A program made the position numbers and the translations under genes. From Phymatolithon calcareum (taxonomy: Eukaryota > Rhodophyta > Florideophyceae > Hapalidiales): DNA of 64,000 nucleotides. The notes under the pieces were generated by a model. The model had not been told where the DNA came from. It did not search any database and saw only the letters and a program-made list of their open reading frames with translations. The stretch covers positions 1,302,001 to 1,366,000 of the forward strand of contig OZ345384.1 of NCBI GenBank assembly GCA_977006965.1. The letters run 5' to 3'. Positions 41,186 through 52,085 of this stretch are shown piece by piece (position 1 is the stretch's first letter; each line of letters opens with the position of its first letter).

Positions 41186-42530
41186 CAGGGGGATATTTGA
41201 TGATTTTATTTTGAGAGCTCCCAAAGCCTCATCTTGGAGTAACGGGGCAGCTCTTGAGCTAATCTCTACGCTAAAGTCGTCTGTTTACTCAAAACGTTCT
41301 TGATTCGTAATTCTTTCCCAACAAGAGCTCCTGTGAGTCTCTTACACTCAAACTCAATTTCTGTACTCATCTTCGACGACGCTAGAGTACGTTGTAAGGC
41401 GACTCCACAGTAAGCACCCAACACTGATTTCCTCCAAAGGGGTGCGCGGTTGAATGTCAACCTTAGGCACCTTAAACGTGTTGTTCTTTCTCCTATGTAA
41501 AGGATCCCTGGTAGCTTGCCTTCAATAGGAATCTTCATTGATCTGCCTTCTTCTTCCTTTTCCCATACCTTAATTGTTTCCTCTCTCCTCCTCTTCTTCG
41601 TGACAGATCCCTCCTGGGCTTTCTGAAGGGCTTGTCGCAAGTCTTCATACATCTTGAGATATTCAATATCCTTCATTGCTTCCTTTACGTCCTCATCTCT
41701 ACCAAAGTACTCTTCTGTTTCTTCAATGCGCTTTTTGTGTCTTACCAGGCTTAATGCAAACCTTTCTGCTTGATGTCGTCTCCTCATCTTTGGTGGTCCC
41801 AGTCGACACAGAATCGCATTCGGTCCCGGCGGTGTTCGGCATACTTTCGGAAAACATTCTTGTAGAACAAGCCATCTGCCGACTCGATTGCCGAAAGCAA
41901 TCGATTTGTCATTGGAGTAACGTGTAACGCATACTCCCATTTCGGGATAATTAGCGACTTAAAGATCATGATGCATGTCTCCGGTTTGAATCCTCGAACA
42001 TTCACTCCAAGCTCCCGAAGCTTATGTATGCATCCTGCAGCATTTCGAACTCTTGCTATGGCCGTGTCATCCGTAACACCCCTGTTATTCATGCTTACCC
42101 CAAGATACGAGAGTCTCCAGGCTTGATATAGTTCTCGTCCCGCCAAGTAAAACGTGTGCTTCTGAAGGCCTTTGTACTTAAGAACTTCGCTTTTTCCTGG
42201 TTTTGTGTTCCATTTCATGCCATTTTCGCTTGCCCAACAGGTCGTTATATCAAGAAGTTTCTGCATTCCTCGTCCTGTCTTCGCTTAAAGCTGAACATCA
42301 TCTGCGAACAATTGCACTGGGCTTTCTGAGACGTTCCTGTCTGTCTTGAAGATGGCTTCTGCGAATGTGTCCATGAATATACTGTACAGGCATGGACTAA
42401 GCGGGGAACCTTGAGGTACTCCTCGGTCGATGATACACCACGTTTCATTCATATTCAGTCTCCTGGTCCATTTCCGTGGGTCGTAGTGCTCGTTGGTGCT
42501 ACGAGCCCAAGCAAGCACCGACTCCAAAGT
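41186..42530 (-). mobile_element. 5'-truncated LINE with reverse transcriptase
   Basis: The minus-strand copy contains RT palm motifs at its upstream end and a C-terminal domain and 3' tail at its downstream end. The tail (41186-41325) is shared with 27675-28920. The upstream edge at about 42530 abuts an unrelated register of LINE C-terminal sequence (42540-42690), so this copy is either a chimera or two copies joined. Confidence 0.75.
41266..42527 (-). pseudogene. LINE reverse transcriptase remnant
   Basis: Reading leftward: GVPQGSPLSPCLYSIFMDTF (RT motif with PQGSPLSP) and VQLFADDVQL (catalytic FADD), then a single in-frame TAA at 42285. After that the same frame continues as GMQKLLDITTCWASENGMKW, the usual next RT block, and a thumb region with LSYLGVSMNNRGV and IPKWEYALHVTP. 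Near 41830 the frame shifts to one carrying a basic, glutamate-rich region and KLPGILYIGERTTRLRCLRL, the family's C-terminal domain. The N-terminal endonuclease is missing. One stop and one frameshift mark it as dead but not very old. Confidence 0.85.
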
Positions 42531-42539
42531 ATGTCGCCA

Positions 42540-42690
42540 AGGTTGACTTTCTCCACAGCGGAGCTCTGTTGTAAATCACTCTTAGGCACCTCAGACGAGT
42601 GTTTTTGTCTCTTATATGTAGCACTCCTGGTAGCTTGATCGGCTTGTCTAAGGGGATTTTTATTATCCGCCATTCATCTTACTCCTTTCA
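42540..42690 (-). pseudogene. Fragment of a second LINE C-terminal domain
   Basis: One minus frame reads KLPGVLHIRDKNTRLRCLRV and YNRAPLWRKSTLATYFGV, a near-duplicate of the domain at 41390-41520. It sits directly upstream of the RT fragment, where the RT N-terminus should be. Confidence 0.75.
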
Positions 42691-42980
42691 GCAATCAACT
42701 GTCTCCTCTAGTTGGCGCTTCGTAGACAGCTTTCCGTCTTCCGCTTGTATTAACGGTGCGGATAAAAGTGTTGAAGTGTGTTTCGAATAAAACAGAATAC
42801 TGCAGTAGATCGCGTACGAAGATAATAGATTAGTGTTTCCGAGAACTGTCTATTGTGCCGTAAACAATTACGGCTATCTCTAGCCGCCTCGATCCTCTTC
42901 CTTCACGTAATCTGTGGGATAACACTTTTCTTCTATCCATGTGCCGCACAAGAGGTACAATATATATCATATATGGTACC
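42691..42980. other. Short spacer before the third hAT
   Basis: No gene recognised. Ends in ATGGTACC (42973-42980), the left duplication of the hAT. Confidence 0.6.
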
Positions 42981-43988
42981 CAGGGGTCGGTTAAAATGGA
43001 TTTGCATTGCAATGAATTGCAATCCTCAATAGAAATCGAAGATTGGGTCATTCTGCAGCATTGCAAATTGCATTGCGCCATCTTTGGTGATTTCAATACC
43101 GATTGCTGAAGTAGCTACACTAATTTAGGTACCCTAACTACGTACCAGTCGTGCGCCATATGATTACGAATCGTCGACATCCCGGCAACAGTACATTTAA
43201 GGCATACTTTCATTGATTATACCCTGCTGGCTATTTCCTTACAACGTCACTGTCGACTCCACGTGATAACAGCATATGTAAGGCAAACCCTTATCAGATG
43301 TTCGAGTCTGGCGTGTTGAAGATTCAACGAGGTTGCTCCAATGATCTTTCCGAAGAAGAAAGGGACGCAGTGTCAACTCTGAAAGCTAAGTCGATTAACG
43401 AAATTGTTACTCGTGTGGAAGAAGACATGTCGACGGAGACCCCATCCATGGTACAGCGCCTTGCTAAGCGCCGTAAAATGGGAGGACGGGAGGAAGACTA
43501 TGTCAACTGTGATTTTGTCATGGGTTCGGTTGCAGAGGTAGAGCGCCTCTAGAGTATTGCGAAATACGTTCTAACCGAGAACAGACGGAGGATGACTCCT
43601 CAACTGTTCGAAGCGCTAGTATTCTTGAAAGATAACAAGCGCTTTTGGGACGCGGAGATTGTATGAAAAGCTATCACCGGGAATCGTTTGGAAAATGCGA
43701 AAGCGCGCATGAGAGACCATGAAATTAACGTAGAAATGTCGTATAGTGTCTAATGAGAGTGCTTTGTTTCTTGTAGTTGGGCTTTGTAGTGCCGTGAATG
43801 TGTTGCTGTTTCTGTTGTAGTGCTTTACATGACCATTAAACGATATTCATCGCCCGAGATCATTGCAATTAGGATTTCTACGACTACCAGTATTGCAATT
43901 CGCATTGCATCGCCGTGTGAGACGCCCTCCGCATTGGGTATTGCATCTTTTTCTCCAATCGCTTGCAATGGCATTGTTCCGATCCCTG
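42981..43988 (+). mobile_element. hAT-type transposon, internally deleted, 1008 bp
   Basis: Inverted ends CAGGGGTCGG (left) and CAGGGATCGG (right, read inverted). They are flanked by a perfect 8-bp duplication ATGGTACC (42973-42980, 43989-43996). Subterminal regions carry many ATTGCA / TTGCAAT motifs on both sides. The coding content is reduced to the C-terminal dimerisation domain. Confidence 0.9.
43298..43753 (+). pseudogene. hAT C-terminal dimerisation domain remnant
   Basis: The frame contains YVNCDFVMGSVAEVERL, a TAG at 43550, then in the same frame SIAKYVLTENRRRMTP and QLFEALVFLKDNKRFWDAEI: the hATC pattern. A further TGA follows near 43663. Upstream residues are acidic and unrecognised. 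It is more decayed than the hATC at 40308-40613. The catalytic core is missing. Confidence 0.8.
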
Positions 43989-43996
43989 ATGGTACC

Positions 43997-46857
43997 TCAT
44001 GTGCGGGACATGGATGGTGCACTGTTACTTGGACGTTTTGCAAATTCGAATCATTGCTACCCAGGATTTTGCATTTGCTGTTGACACTTAGTCTGGTGTG
44101 CTCCCGTTACACTTTACTGTTCGGCTTTCCTGCGCCTAACAATAGTTTCTTTCCCTATAAACAGTCCACTAGCTTTCGTCCTGAATAAAGAGGCAAGGGA
44201 GTTACCATGCATTCCTCTTTCCATCCTCGACGGCCCGTACTGCATCACATTGTTTAGGAATCCTACGAAGACTGCAAGAACGCCAAGGTCTGTAGCAAGG
44301 TGTCCCTTGATCCAAGAAGCCTACGAAGAAGAAGAAGAAGTATGAGTTATTATTTAACACCCTCGCCCGTGAAAAGCCAGGTCATAATTTGATAAAAACA
44401 GCAGCTAGTTGAAGAAAATTAATCAGCCCACGAGCTCGAGACGTGGAATCGTTTAGAGGCAGTAGAGAACTAATGACCAGCCGTTTGGGACAATTTTTTA
44501 AATTTTCAACCGAGCTGCAGTTCAAAGTTACTATGAAATAGCCTGCAGGAGTACGCGAGTGATGTCGCGGCAAACTGACCGCCGGCACAACTGAAGCGTA
44601 AGTAGTGCAATTTGCCTTCCTCAGAAGCACCGTATCCGTAGCTGCAAGCCAATGCAAACGCTGGATGTACCCCTTGGCCTGAATCCAGAAAGAGAACTAC
44701 AAAGACCAAATGTGGCAGAGCCAAAAGGAAATTTTACCTTGCGCAACTCGCCCCACGCGAGCTCACCTCCCCTTCTTCCCCTTCGCAAACGCCTCTAGCT
44801 CTTCCCCTTTATATCCCCGCACGATCTCTTGTCAGATCCGCGAGGTGCGACGCTGCGAACACTCTCCGCCTCTTAATCAATCGTCAATAATTCTCTACGA
44901 CTTGTCAGCACTTGTCTAGAGCCAGAGTACTAAAAGCTATTGTACGCTATTAAAACGCATTTCTAATAGGCGGGCATCTCCTTCCCTGGCTCCACATCCT
45001 CCGGACATACCACATAAGATCATCGAAAACGAAAGAAGTCCAACTCCCTTAGACTTTCACAGTTACGATGTATAATACTGTTGGAGCACACGCTGACTCT
45101 CTGCTTAAACAGAAACGAAGAAGCATTCAATCGAGAGCGTTTTTGATGTTCTACATATGGATAAAACCCCACTCGAGTCCATGCCCACCGGCGTACGTAC
45201 AAATTGATGAACGCCATCTACGGCAAGTGAAAAACTGGTTTGTGCAGTGGTGAAAAAATCATTCGCTCCACATTATTCGGTGAAGCAGATACCTCCTATG
45301 TGAATAGTGAATGGTTTAGTTTACGACGCGAAGGGGAAAATGACAATGGGAACTCGAAATTGATGTAATTAGCTTTCTAAGGTAACCGTACAACCTGTAT
45401 ACCCATGCGGTTTTATGGCTTACGGCACATTTCCTCTGAACGGGATGGTACCATAATGAGTACCATTGCCTGTAATCGGGAGCACAGTTTACCGCGATTA
45501 CAGAAGTTGAAGCATTGCGTGGACATTAGCAATCCTCGTAATGTGTAGTGTAACCCTGATAGGGAAACCCACAAAGATGGAGTTTGCCTTCCGGAAGGGT
45601 ATAAATACCAAGTCTACACTCTCAGTTAGTGAGAATAAAGGTATCAGTTTATCAGTTCATAGCAAAGAACCGTTCGGTCTAAGGTGGGAGGACGACGCTG
45701 ATCCCGTGAATCGGACGATTTCAATTTCCGAGTCTAAAAACCTCATTAAGAAGCCAGAGTGTGTTTGCATCAGCTTTGATGCGAAAGTTCTGCTCAGCGA
45801 AAAGTTGGACGAATTGGATGAGTTTGCACTGGACCAAGTACTTACCTGTCGATGCCGAATAGATATAGTTTAGATTTTTTTGACTAAGAAAAGCATTTGA
45901 AGTACTTTCAAGGGGCGAAAAGATCCGAAAGCACAGTTTAATCGCCATAACTTATGAGAGAAGAACGTTTGCAGAATTTTGTTTTCACTTCTGGATCATT
46001 CACTGCGAACTGCGTTCATGCGCTCATTTTAAGCTTCATCGCGTTAAACGCGCTGATTTCGAATCTGCCAAAAAAAGGCCTGGTATTACACGGTCGACGG
46101 TCTTGAAAGTTAACAACGCATCTGCAGACGCTTATTGCAACTTTTCGAAGGCCAAATGGTCACAGACAGGGTCTCTCTTGGTTGCATGGTTGAATGGTCG
46201 AGTGCGACACATATTAGGGAGCACCAAAACTTACCTCTAGCCAACAATTGGGCCTCGCAGTAGAAAAATATTCTGCTAAGCTGGGTCGCGCGTAGTCAAC
46301 GGGAAGTGGACCGGATGACTTCATGTTTCGGCCAAAAACTTGGCCGCTTGAAACAAGGCAAGGACTTTGTCAAGTGCTCTTCTTATCTAGGCACTTTCGT
46401 CGGATGTTAGATCGTCTTTTGATATGCCAGTCTCGATAGTTTGTCCTGTAACTTCTATGGGCTCCGACGTGCTCATTGGCGGGAATGTTCCAAATGAACA
46501 TGTTATAGTCAGTGTCCAATATCCGTGCAGGATATGGCGTTTCTTGTCTTTTTCAACTTTAGTGGCGGTGTTGCTTGGTACAGTCTTGCAGCGGTTGCTG
46601 CTATGAGAATTGAAGTTGGAGAAAAGTGGAGAATGTGGAACGTAACGATTTGAAGATTATTCTTGAGCCTAGCGCTGTGTCGAAGGACATGTGACCGCCA
46701 CGACTGAACGAACGGTACCACCTGTCGACGGACATCAGAGGTACGTTCCCTTGCGCTTTTGCAAGGTCACTGTTCTGGGCCTACAGGTATGAGGCACTCG
46801 AAGGAGTTTAGGACTTAGTCCTGCGTGAATCACGTTTACTGTGACCTGATCTGTTGT
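43997..46857. other. Long stretch without a recognised gene
   Basis: Contains a short (GAA) run at about 44326-44340 and an unrecognised ATG-initiated frame of 110 codons at 45541-45873. No repeats with clear ends were found. Confidence 0.5.
45541..45873 (+). CDS. Small hypothetical frame, 110 aa
   Basis: ATG-initiated (MCSVTLIGKPTKMEF), rich in S, K and E, ending CRCRIDIV. No motif, membrane segment or signal peptide. Its length is close to what chance allows, and the opposite strand also has a frame. Listed only for completeness. Confidence 0.15.
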   Translation: MCSVTLIGKPTKMEFAFRKGINTKSTLSVSENKGISLSVHSKEPFGLRWEDDADPVNRTISISESKNLIKKPECVCISFDAKVLLSEKLDELDEFALDQVLTCRCRIDIV

Positions 46858-46888
46858 GAACAACCAACACAACTTGTGTTGGTTGTTC
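46858..46888. repeat. Perfect 31-base palindrome
   Basis: GAACAACCAACACAA, one central base, then its exact reverse complement. It lies 48 bases outside the left end of the Harbinger-like element. Confidence 0.85.
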
Positions 46889-46978
46889 TCGGTTGTGTCT
46901 TCCTTCTTCCAATCTGCTACCGGCGAAGGCTATTAGAGCATCTCCGCCGGTGGGCCCCAACCCAACGGAATTGATATA

Positions 46979-47012
46979 CACTCCCCGAAATTAATATAGC
47001 GCCACTTTGGCA
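46979..47012 (+). repeat. Left terminal inverted repeat of the Tc1 element
   Basis: Starts CACTCCCCGAAATTAATATA; matches the right end over 34 bases with one single-base length difference. TA precedes it (46977-46978). Confidence 0.9.
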
Positions 47013-47313
47013 AACCGTCAGGGGCACGCGCATGGCGGGAATCGCGTTAAAGGACCGGTGCTCCTTTAATCGTCTACTCATTGCTCTACGTACTAGCCCA
47101 AATATGGCTCGCTAGGTTTTTGTTAACTCGCAGTGTACGCCAAAATGTATGATAGCCCCATTTTTTCCCGCGCAGCTATTTGGCCCCGGAAAACTTCATG
47201 CATCCGCCAAGCGGAAGTATATGGGATTCATGGCGCGCTCGGCGCCCTCTGGCCTTATTTATATCCATGGCGACGTACCCACGTACGCTGTTCGAGTCAC
47301 TCAGCCCCAAACC

Positions 47314-48312
47314 ATGGGTCGCGGACTGTCTCTGACGAAGGAGGAGGAGGCGGTGATCCGGGCGCTCGACTCCAAAGGCTTGAGCAAGAGGGCCATTGAG
47401 TTGCAAGTGAAACGGTCCCGAAAAGCCGTCTCGGACGTTTTGAACAAGCTCCCTGGCCAATCTCGACGGAAAAAGGCAGGGAGGCCCCGAAAGCTGTCTG
47501 ATCAGGATACTCGGGCAGTCATTCGGAAGGCATGTGCTTCAAGAATGACGGCTCGGCAGCTCCGAGACATGTACGATTTACCCGTCGGAGTGCGTCGCGT
47601 GCCACAAGTACTTAAAGATACTAAGTACTTAGAGTTTAGGCGCATGAAACGGGCTCCAAGCCTTACCCCTTGGCACAAGGATCAGCGTGACGAGTGGGCC
47701 CGCCTTCGTCTTCGCCTTCCCCGCTCGCAGTGGACCAGGACAATCTTTTCTGATGAGAATCGATTCTGTTTGGATGGTCCAGACGGTTTTGGGTACTATT
47801 GGGCCGACAAAAGGGTCCCTGAAGAATACTTTTCCCGTCGGCAGCAAGGCGGGGGAGGGGTTATGGTCTGGGGTTGTTTTTCGTGGCGCGGAAAGCCCGA
47901 ATTGGTAGTCGTACCGAACACAATGAATGCGCAAAGGTACGTGCAGCTGCTTCAGAATCATCCGGAACCGTTTGCGGAATTGCGCTACAGTGGGGACTGG
48001 AGTTTCCAGCAGGATAACGCGTCGGCGCACACAGCGAGGTACACAGATGAGTACTTCTTTGAAGCAGGGATCAGCCTTATGGATTTGCCATCGCGTAGTC
48101 CCGATCTGAACCCAATAGAGAACCTGTGGGGCATCGTTGCGCGTGATGTTTACAAGGATTGTCGTCAGTTTGAGTACGAGGACGACCTCATCGAAGCGAT
48201 TCAAGCATCCTGGGCTCGTATTGGACTGGAAACGCTGCAGAAGTTGATTGGATCGATGCCGGACCGATGCATGAAGGTTATCGAGAAGCGCGGTGGGTCT
48301 ACTGGCTACTGA
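47314..48312 (+). CDS. Tc1-type transposase, intact, 332 aa
   Basis: This enzyme excises the element and inserts it at TA. From ATG 47314, two N-terminal helix-turn-helix regions bind the inverted repeats (residues about 5-45 and 62-105), with an AT-hook-like GRPRK between them (56-60). The catalytic DDE domain has D147 (FSDENRF), D234 (FQQDNASAHTA) and E269 (SPDLNPIENLWG), the DD34E spacing of Tc1. The glycine-rich GGGGVMVWGCF segment typical of Tc1 is present (179-189). The frame is also open upstream to an ATG at 47149, but family members usually start at the MxRGxxL-type position chosen here. No stop or frameshift. Confidence 0.95.
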   Translation: MGRGLSLTKEEEAVIRALDSKGLSKRAIELQVKRSRKAVSDVLNKLPGQSRRKKAGRPRKLSDQDTRAVIRKACASRMTARQLRDMYDLPVGVRRVPQVLKDTKYLEFRRMKRAPSLTPWHKDQRDEWARLRLRLPRSQWTRTIFSDENRFCLDGPDGFGYYWADKRVPEEYFSRRQQGGGGVMVWGCFSWRGKPELVVVPNTMNAQRYVQLLQNHPEPFAELRYSGDWSFQQDNASAHTARYTDEYFFEAGISLMDLPSRSPDLNPIENLWGIVARDVYKDCRQFEYEDDLIEAIQASWARIGLETLQKLIGSMPDRCMKVIEKRGGSTGY

Positions 48313-48527
48313 GCGTTGTTTTTTGGTGCGATGGGCTGAGAAAGATAAAGGTGGCTCTAACTTACTGCGGACGTAAAAATGTGCTATTCAAGCAAACTTG
48401 GTTTCCTGTTTGACTCCATGGGGGTTCACTAAATTAGGTTAGTCATTGCGTTGAAAAAGAAGGTTATACATGCAGTGCGACAAAAATAGTGGCGCCAGGA
48501 GTCACCATGGCTACAAGAGAGAACTCA

Positions 48528-48560
48528 TGCCAAGTGGCGCTATATTAATTTCGGGGAGTG
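48528..48560 (-). repeat. Right terminal inverted repeat of the Tc1 element
   Basis: Inverse of 46979-47012 except for one missing base; TA follows. Confidence 0.9.
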
Positions 48561-48997
48561 TATTCTATTGGCTGAGAGTTTAATCCAGAAACCCCGCCCA
48601 AATGTTGGGTTAGGGGCGTCTCCAATCAAAGAAGTCTCGCCCACCGGTGAATACCCCAACCGGGGAAACATATCATAGCTTCCCAAAAATAATCGTTCTC
48701 GATACTGCAAGCACTGTAGTGCACAGACGCATGGTGGCCTGCCATCTTGCCGAACATCATCTTCACCCTGGTCAGGTCGTTTCGTGGACCAAGCTGCTCC
48801 TCAAGAAGAACACACTGGCGCGCGTATACACGCCCCATCCATGGCTCTACGGCCGCTACGCCTCTTGGCACGGTCCCTCGCGCAGGGTACTAATCATCAA
48901 AAGAGTCCAGATCGAAAAGAAAGGCGGCCCTTCTCTCCAGGTACGATTTATCCATTCCTTTTCGAATTCGCTCTCTACAATCAACAAACCCTCCAAC

Positions 48998-49603
48998 TCA
49001 CTGTAGCAACCTACTTACAGACAAACCTCCATTATCATCTTCATGTGCAGCGGTATCGATCGATCCAGACTCCACCGAGGCACGACTTACCGAGCGGGCG
49101 ACTGGTCTGTTTGACGTTCCATCCCCACGCCATTGGGAGAAAGAAGAAAAGGGCACGCTGGCAGCCGGATTATGGAAAGAGCTTCGAATATTCTGCGACT
49201 GCAGCAAATGCGCTTCTGCGAGTGACGGCTGGCCTTGCTGCGGCAAAAACGCACGGTCCACGGAATTTCCTGTCGCTTCCAAATTCACCACAGATCTTCC
49301 ACGCAAATCTGCTGTCCTCGATGAATGCCCACGTTCTGCAACTGTGCTATGCACAGCTGCACTTTCCGTATCGGCGAGTTCCGCCTCACTCCGCTCGATA
49401 ACTGATCTCGAATCACCATCTGCTGCAACCTGCTGTGCAGTAGAACGAAGGGCCCTCCTGCTTCTCATTTTTTCAAGAGCCTCTTCCTGCATGTTGCGCA
49501 AGAACTCATTCCGGAGCTTAACGTCGGTGCCGGGCATCGAAAAAAGTTGCAGAGCATTTTTCTGCTCCTCGATATCTTTTTTTTCTTGCTCAAGTTTGAG
49601 CAA
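48998..49603 (-). pseudogene. Coiled-coil fragment of a possible Harbinger accessory protein
   Basis: A 201-codon minus frame begins KLEQEKKDIEEQKNALQLFS and continues with DVKLRNEFLRNMQEEALEKM, a charged coiled coil. A low-complexity Ser/Ala/Arg tail follows and ends LSVSRLLQ. Such a helical end preceding a long disordered tail is common in Myb/NAM-type accessory proteins of Harbinger elements. Upstream (49610-50080) further minus-strand coding traces in other frames exist but are broken. No DNA-binding domain can be seen. Confidence 0.4.
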
Positions 49604-50274
49604 ATGCTCCGCAAGTAGACAACACCTTTTGCTGATGTCTGTCAGAGCTGCGATGCCTCTAATCTATCTAGTACCATCCAGTAAACAAGGAGATATTTTC
49701 CAAGTCGAAGAGCCGAGGTCGACCATTTGCGCTGACATTTCTGATGAGTTCCGAATTGTTGGCGCAAACGAATCGGATCTCCCATATTGTTCTTGTCTCA
49801 CGAGCATCTGGATGGAAGAGCTCGGAATACATAAACTCAGGGAAGCTGCAGTCCTCAGTGAGGATTGCAGCCTCACGAGTACTCCTCAGTGCAGCAGCTC
49901 GCATAGGAAAGAGTGCAGTGGCAATGTGTGTTGGTGCGCGATGGTCAAAGAAAGGGCATCGCCCTCGCTTGGCGGTGTACTACTGGGGGGACTTCATGAA
50001 AGAAAAATATTTGTTTCATACACTTGGGCCCAAGAGAAGGATGCAGATCTTTCAGATATCAAAAGTCGGTTTTGTATAAGGCACCAGTAAGTGTAATGCT
50101 ATCATAGCTGGGGTAGCCCCAAATTTCGACCCCAAAGGCGGCGCATTTGGGGCATATAAATAGTCTGACCAACCTATTCTTATTTCTTGGGGCCCCGGTG
50201 GGGTAGATTTCATGGCCCAAACCCTAATCGTTACGTTGGAGATGCAAATTGAGTCCCCGGTGGAGATGCTCTTA

Positions 50275-50847
50275 TAACCTTTCCTATCTGCCCAGAACAT
50301 CCCAAAATATTGAGAGAACTAGCTGTCCTTCAACATCACAGCACAAACACCAATCGTAGACTACTGAATTGCACTCCAAGAAATAGAATTATTTCTTGGG
50401 CTGTAATCATTGGATTCCTATTCTTGTTCTCTTCCAGCATCTCATATTGTTCGACACGACATTAAATTCGAGGATAAAGAAGATTAGTTCGACAGAGAGC
50501 GCGTTTGGGTCTGACGTTGAAGCAATCGCATTCAGTGTGGAACTCTCTTTGATACTCAACTGAAAAGTCCCGATCACCCTCCTCACGGACAGCAATTCTT
50601 GTTTGATGTGATATCAAAAGGCTCTCGTAACTCTGAAATGATAACATGGCCATTGCAAGAGAAGGATACAGGAATGGAGATATTCTGAAATAGGTCTCAT
50701 TGAAGGAACTAAGAGCCTCGCGGATTGACTAAAGAAGAATATGCATCAAGATGCAGTTTCGGAAGTTATGAGGACGGAAAAGTTTCAAAGCTACCCGGTG
50801 TATCATCTGCCCATAGGAATGAAAAATAGATTTAATATTAAGCTATT
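50275..50847. other. Spacer without a supported gene
   Basis: Short frames only. Confidence 0.5.
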
Positions 50848-52085
50848 TTACAACTTTGTACCTTGCTTCACGACCTGGCGACATTCAGTATATGTGACAT
50901 TGTCCGCATCATGACCGCCACACAAGCAAAAGACGTCTTCACGAATAGGCAACCGATACTCCTCGGAAACATCGAAGAGCAATGATGCCTTGCCATCAAC
51001 CAGTACACAGTGGTCCACCACACTACTTTCAACAAGTTTAACAATCCAGATACACTCGAATTCATGTGTGAACCACTGAAAAGTGTCATATCTCTTATCG
51101 CGCAACATTTCTTTTGCACGCTGGTCCTTCACCTTCGCAATCATCACCCTTAAACGGCAATGATTGAAAGTGCTCACGGACAGGACCAAGGCTCGTGATT
51201 CCAGTTCACTCTTTCGTTGAAATCAACACGTCGAATGCACGATCGCCGGAATCCTCACCAAACAAACATTCTATGGCAAACGCAATGCATCCGAACACAC
51301 AACGTCCTAACGGGGCAGTGTCCCACACATGCACATATTACGTGAGCAGGTAGGCACTCAATCTAGCTGAAGGACGGCGAAATCTGGGACTACCAATCAT
51401 CAACGCGTGTCTGCGATTTTCCTCGCACAAACGTACCAAGACGCGAAGAAGTATACACTTGGCCTCCTCGTCACCCATCCCAGTCAGATCCACAGCAGGC
51501 TCATCGATATGATTTCCACGCATTAAAGCGTTATCAGCCACCGTCAGAATCGGCCACATCAACAGCTTTGCACCCTAGTTGCACACCTGCACAGTACTCA
51601 CGAAAAATTTGTTGAATGATATATGCCGACCGCGTAAACTGGCAGCAGCATAAAACTCGGCATCGTCCACGCGATACCTTATCTTTCCGATGCTAACATC
51701 ACCACACAGAAGCATCCGGACGTTATAATCACGACCTCCGGACTCACCTCGCCTTGGTGCACTGGAAGTTCCTGCCACACATGCCCCACAGATAATAAGA
51801 TGAGAAAGGTCTGAAAACGCGCCGGCCGTCCCGAAATTCCCAGCCCGAGCAACTCTGACAGCACGTGCCACCGATGGACGTACCCCATCCGCATCATTCG
51901 CACTGCATTCGCCGTCCGCGGTATCCAGCACACCGTTTGCCGCACGATTTAATGCGGTCGGATTCCGCGCTATTGCGAAGAAACCAAGTGCAGATGTTTT
52001 CAGGCGCGTAGTCCGCGTCACTTCCAATCGCAACTACAAACGATGCCGCGCCCGCTCCCTCTCCTTCCGTCTTGAATTGTTCCAT
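50848..52085 (-). pseudogene. Unrecognised protein gene, broken in several places
   Basis: Reading leftward, an ATG at 52085 starts a short frame. A frameshift near 52000 leads to a 150-codon frame ending in TAG at 51575. The same frame continues to 51338 (LTVADNALMRGNHIDEPAVD, LCEENRRHALMIGSPRF). Another shift near 51200 leads to 51189-50848, with FQWFTHEFECIWIVKLVE and REDVFCLCGGHDADNV. The linear continuity and low AT content compared with the flanks suggest one ancestral gene of about 400 codons. No motif is recognised, although the CLCGGH piece could be part of a zinc site. I cannot say whether it is a transposon or a host gene. Confidence 0.45.

Larger units (their letters stand above)
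46979..48560 (+). mobile_element. Complete Tc1-type transposon, 1582 bp
   Basis: Terminal inverted repeats (46979-47012, 48528-48560) are identical apart from one base inserted in a T run. TA lies outside both ends (46977-46978, 48561-48562). It encodes one intact transposase of normal length. It interrupts a Harbinger-like element. Everything needed for movement appears present, so it may be active or only recently silenced. Confidence 0.95.
46936..50271. mobile_element. Harbinger-like element split by a Tc1 insertion
   Basis: The ends GAGCATCTCC(G/A)CCGG are inverted (46936-46950 and 50257-50271). TTA flanks both ends (46933-46935 and 50272-50274), as in PIF/Harbinger. Removing the 1582-bp Tc1 element plus its TA leaves about 1750 bp. 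Inside, minus-strand frames give a coiled-coil protein resembling the C-terminal part of Harbinger accessory proteins. No DDE transposase is visible. It is probably a non-autonomous derivative. Confidence 0.7.

Noticed and set aside
47629-48204. 191-codon minus-strand frame in the Tc1 element
   Set aside because: Antisense shadow of the Tc1 transposase.
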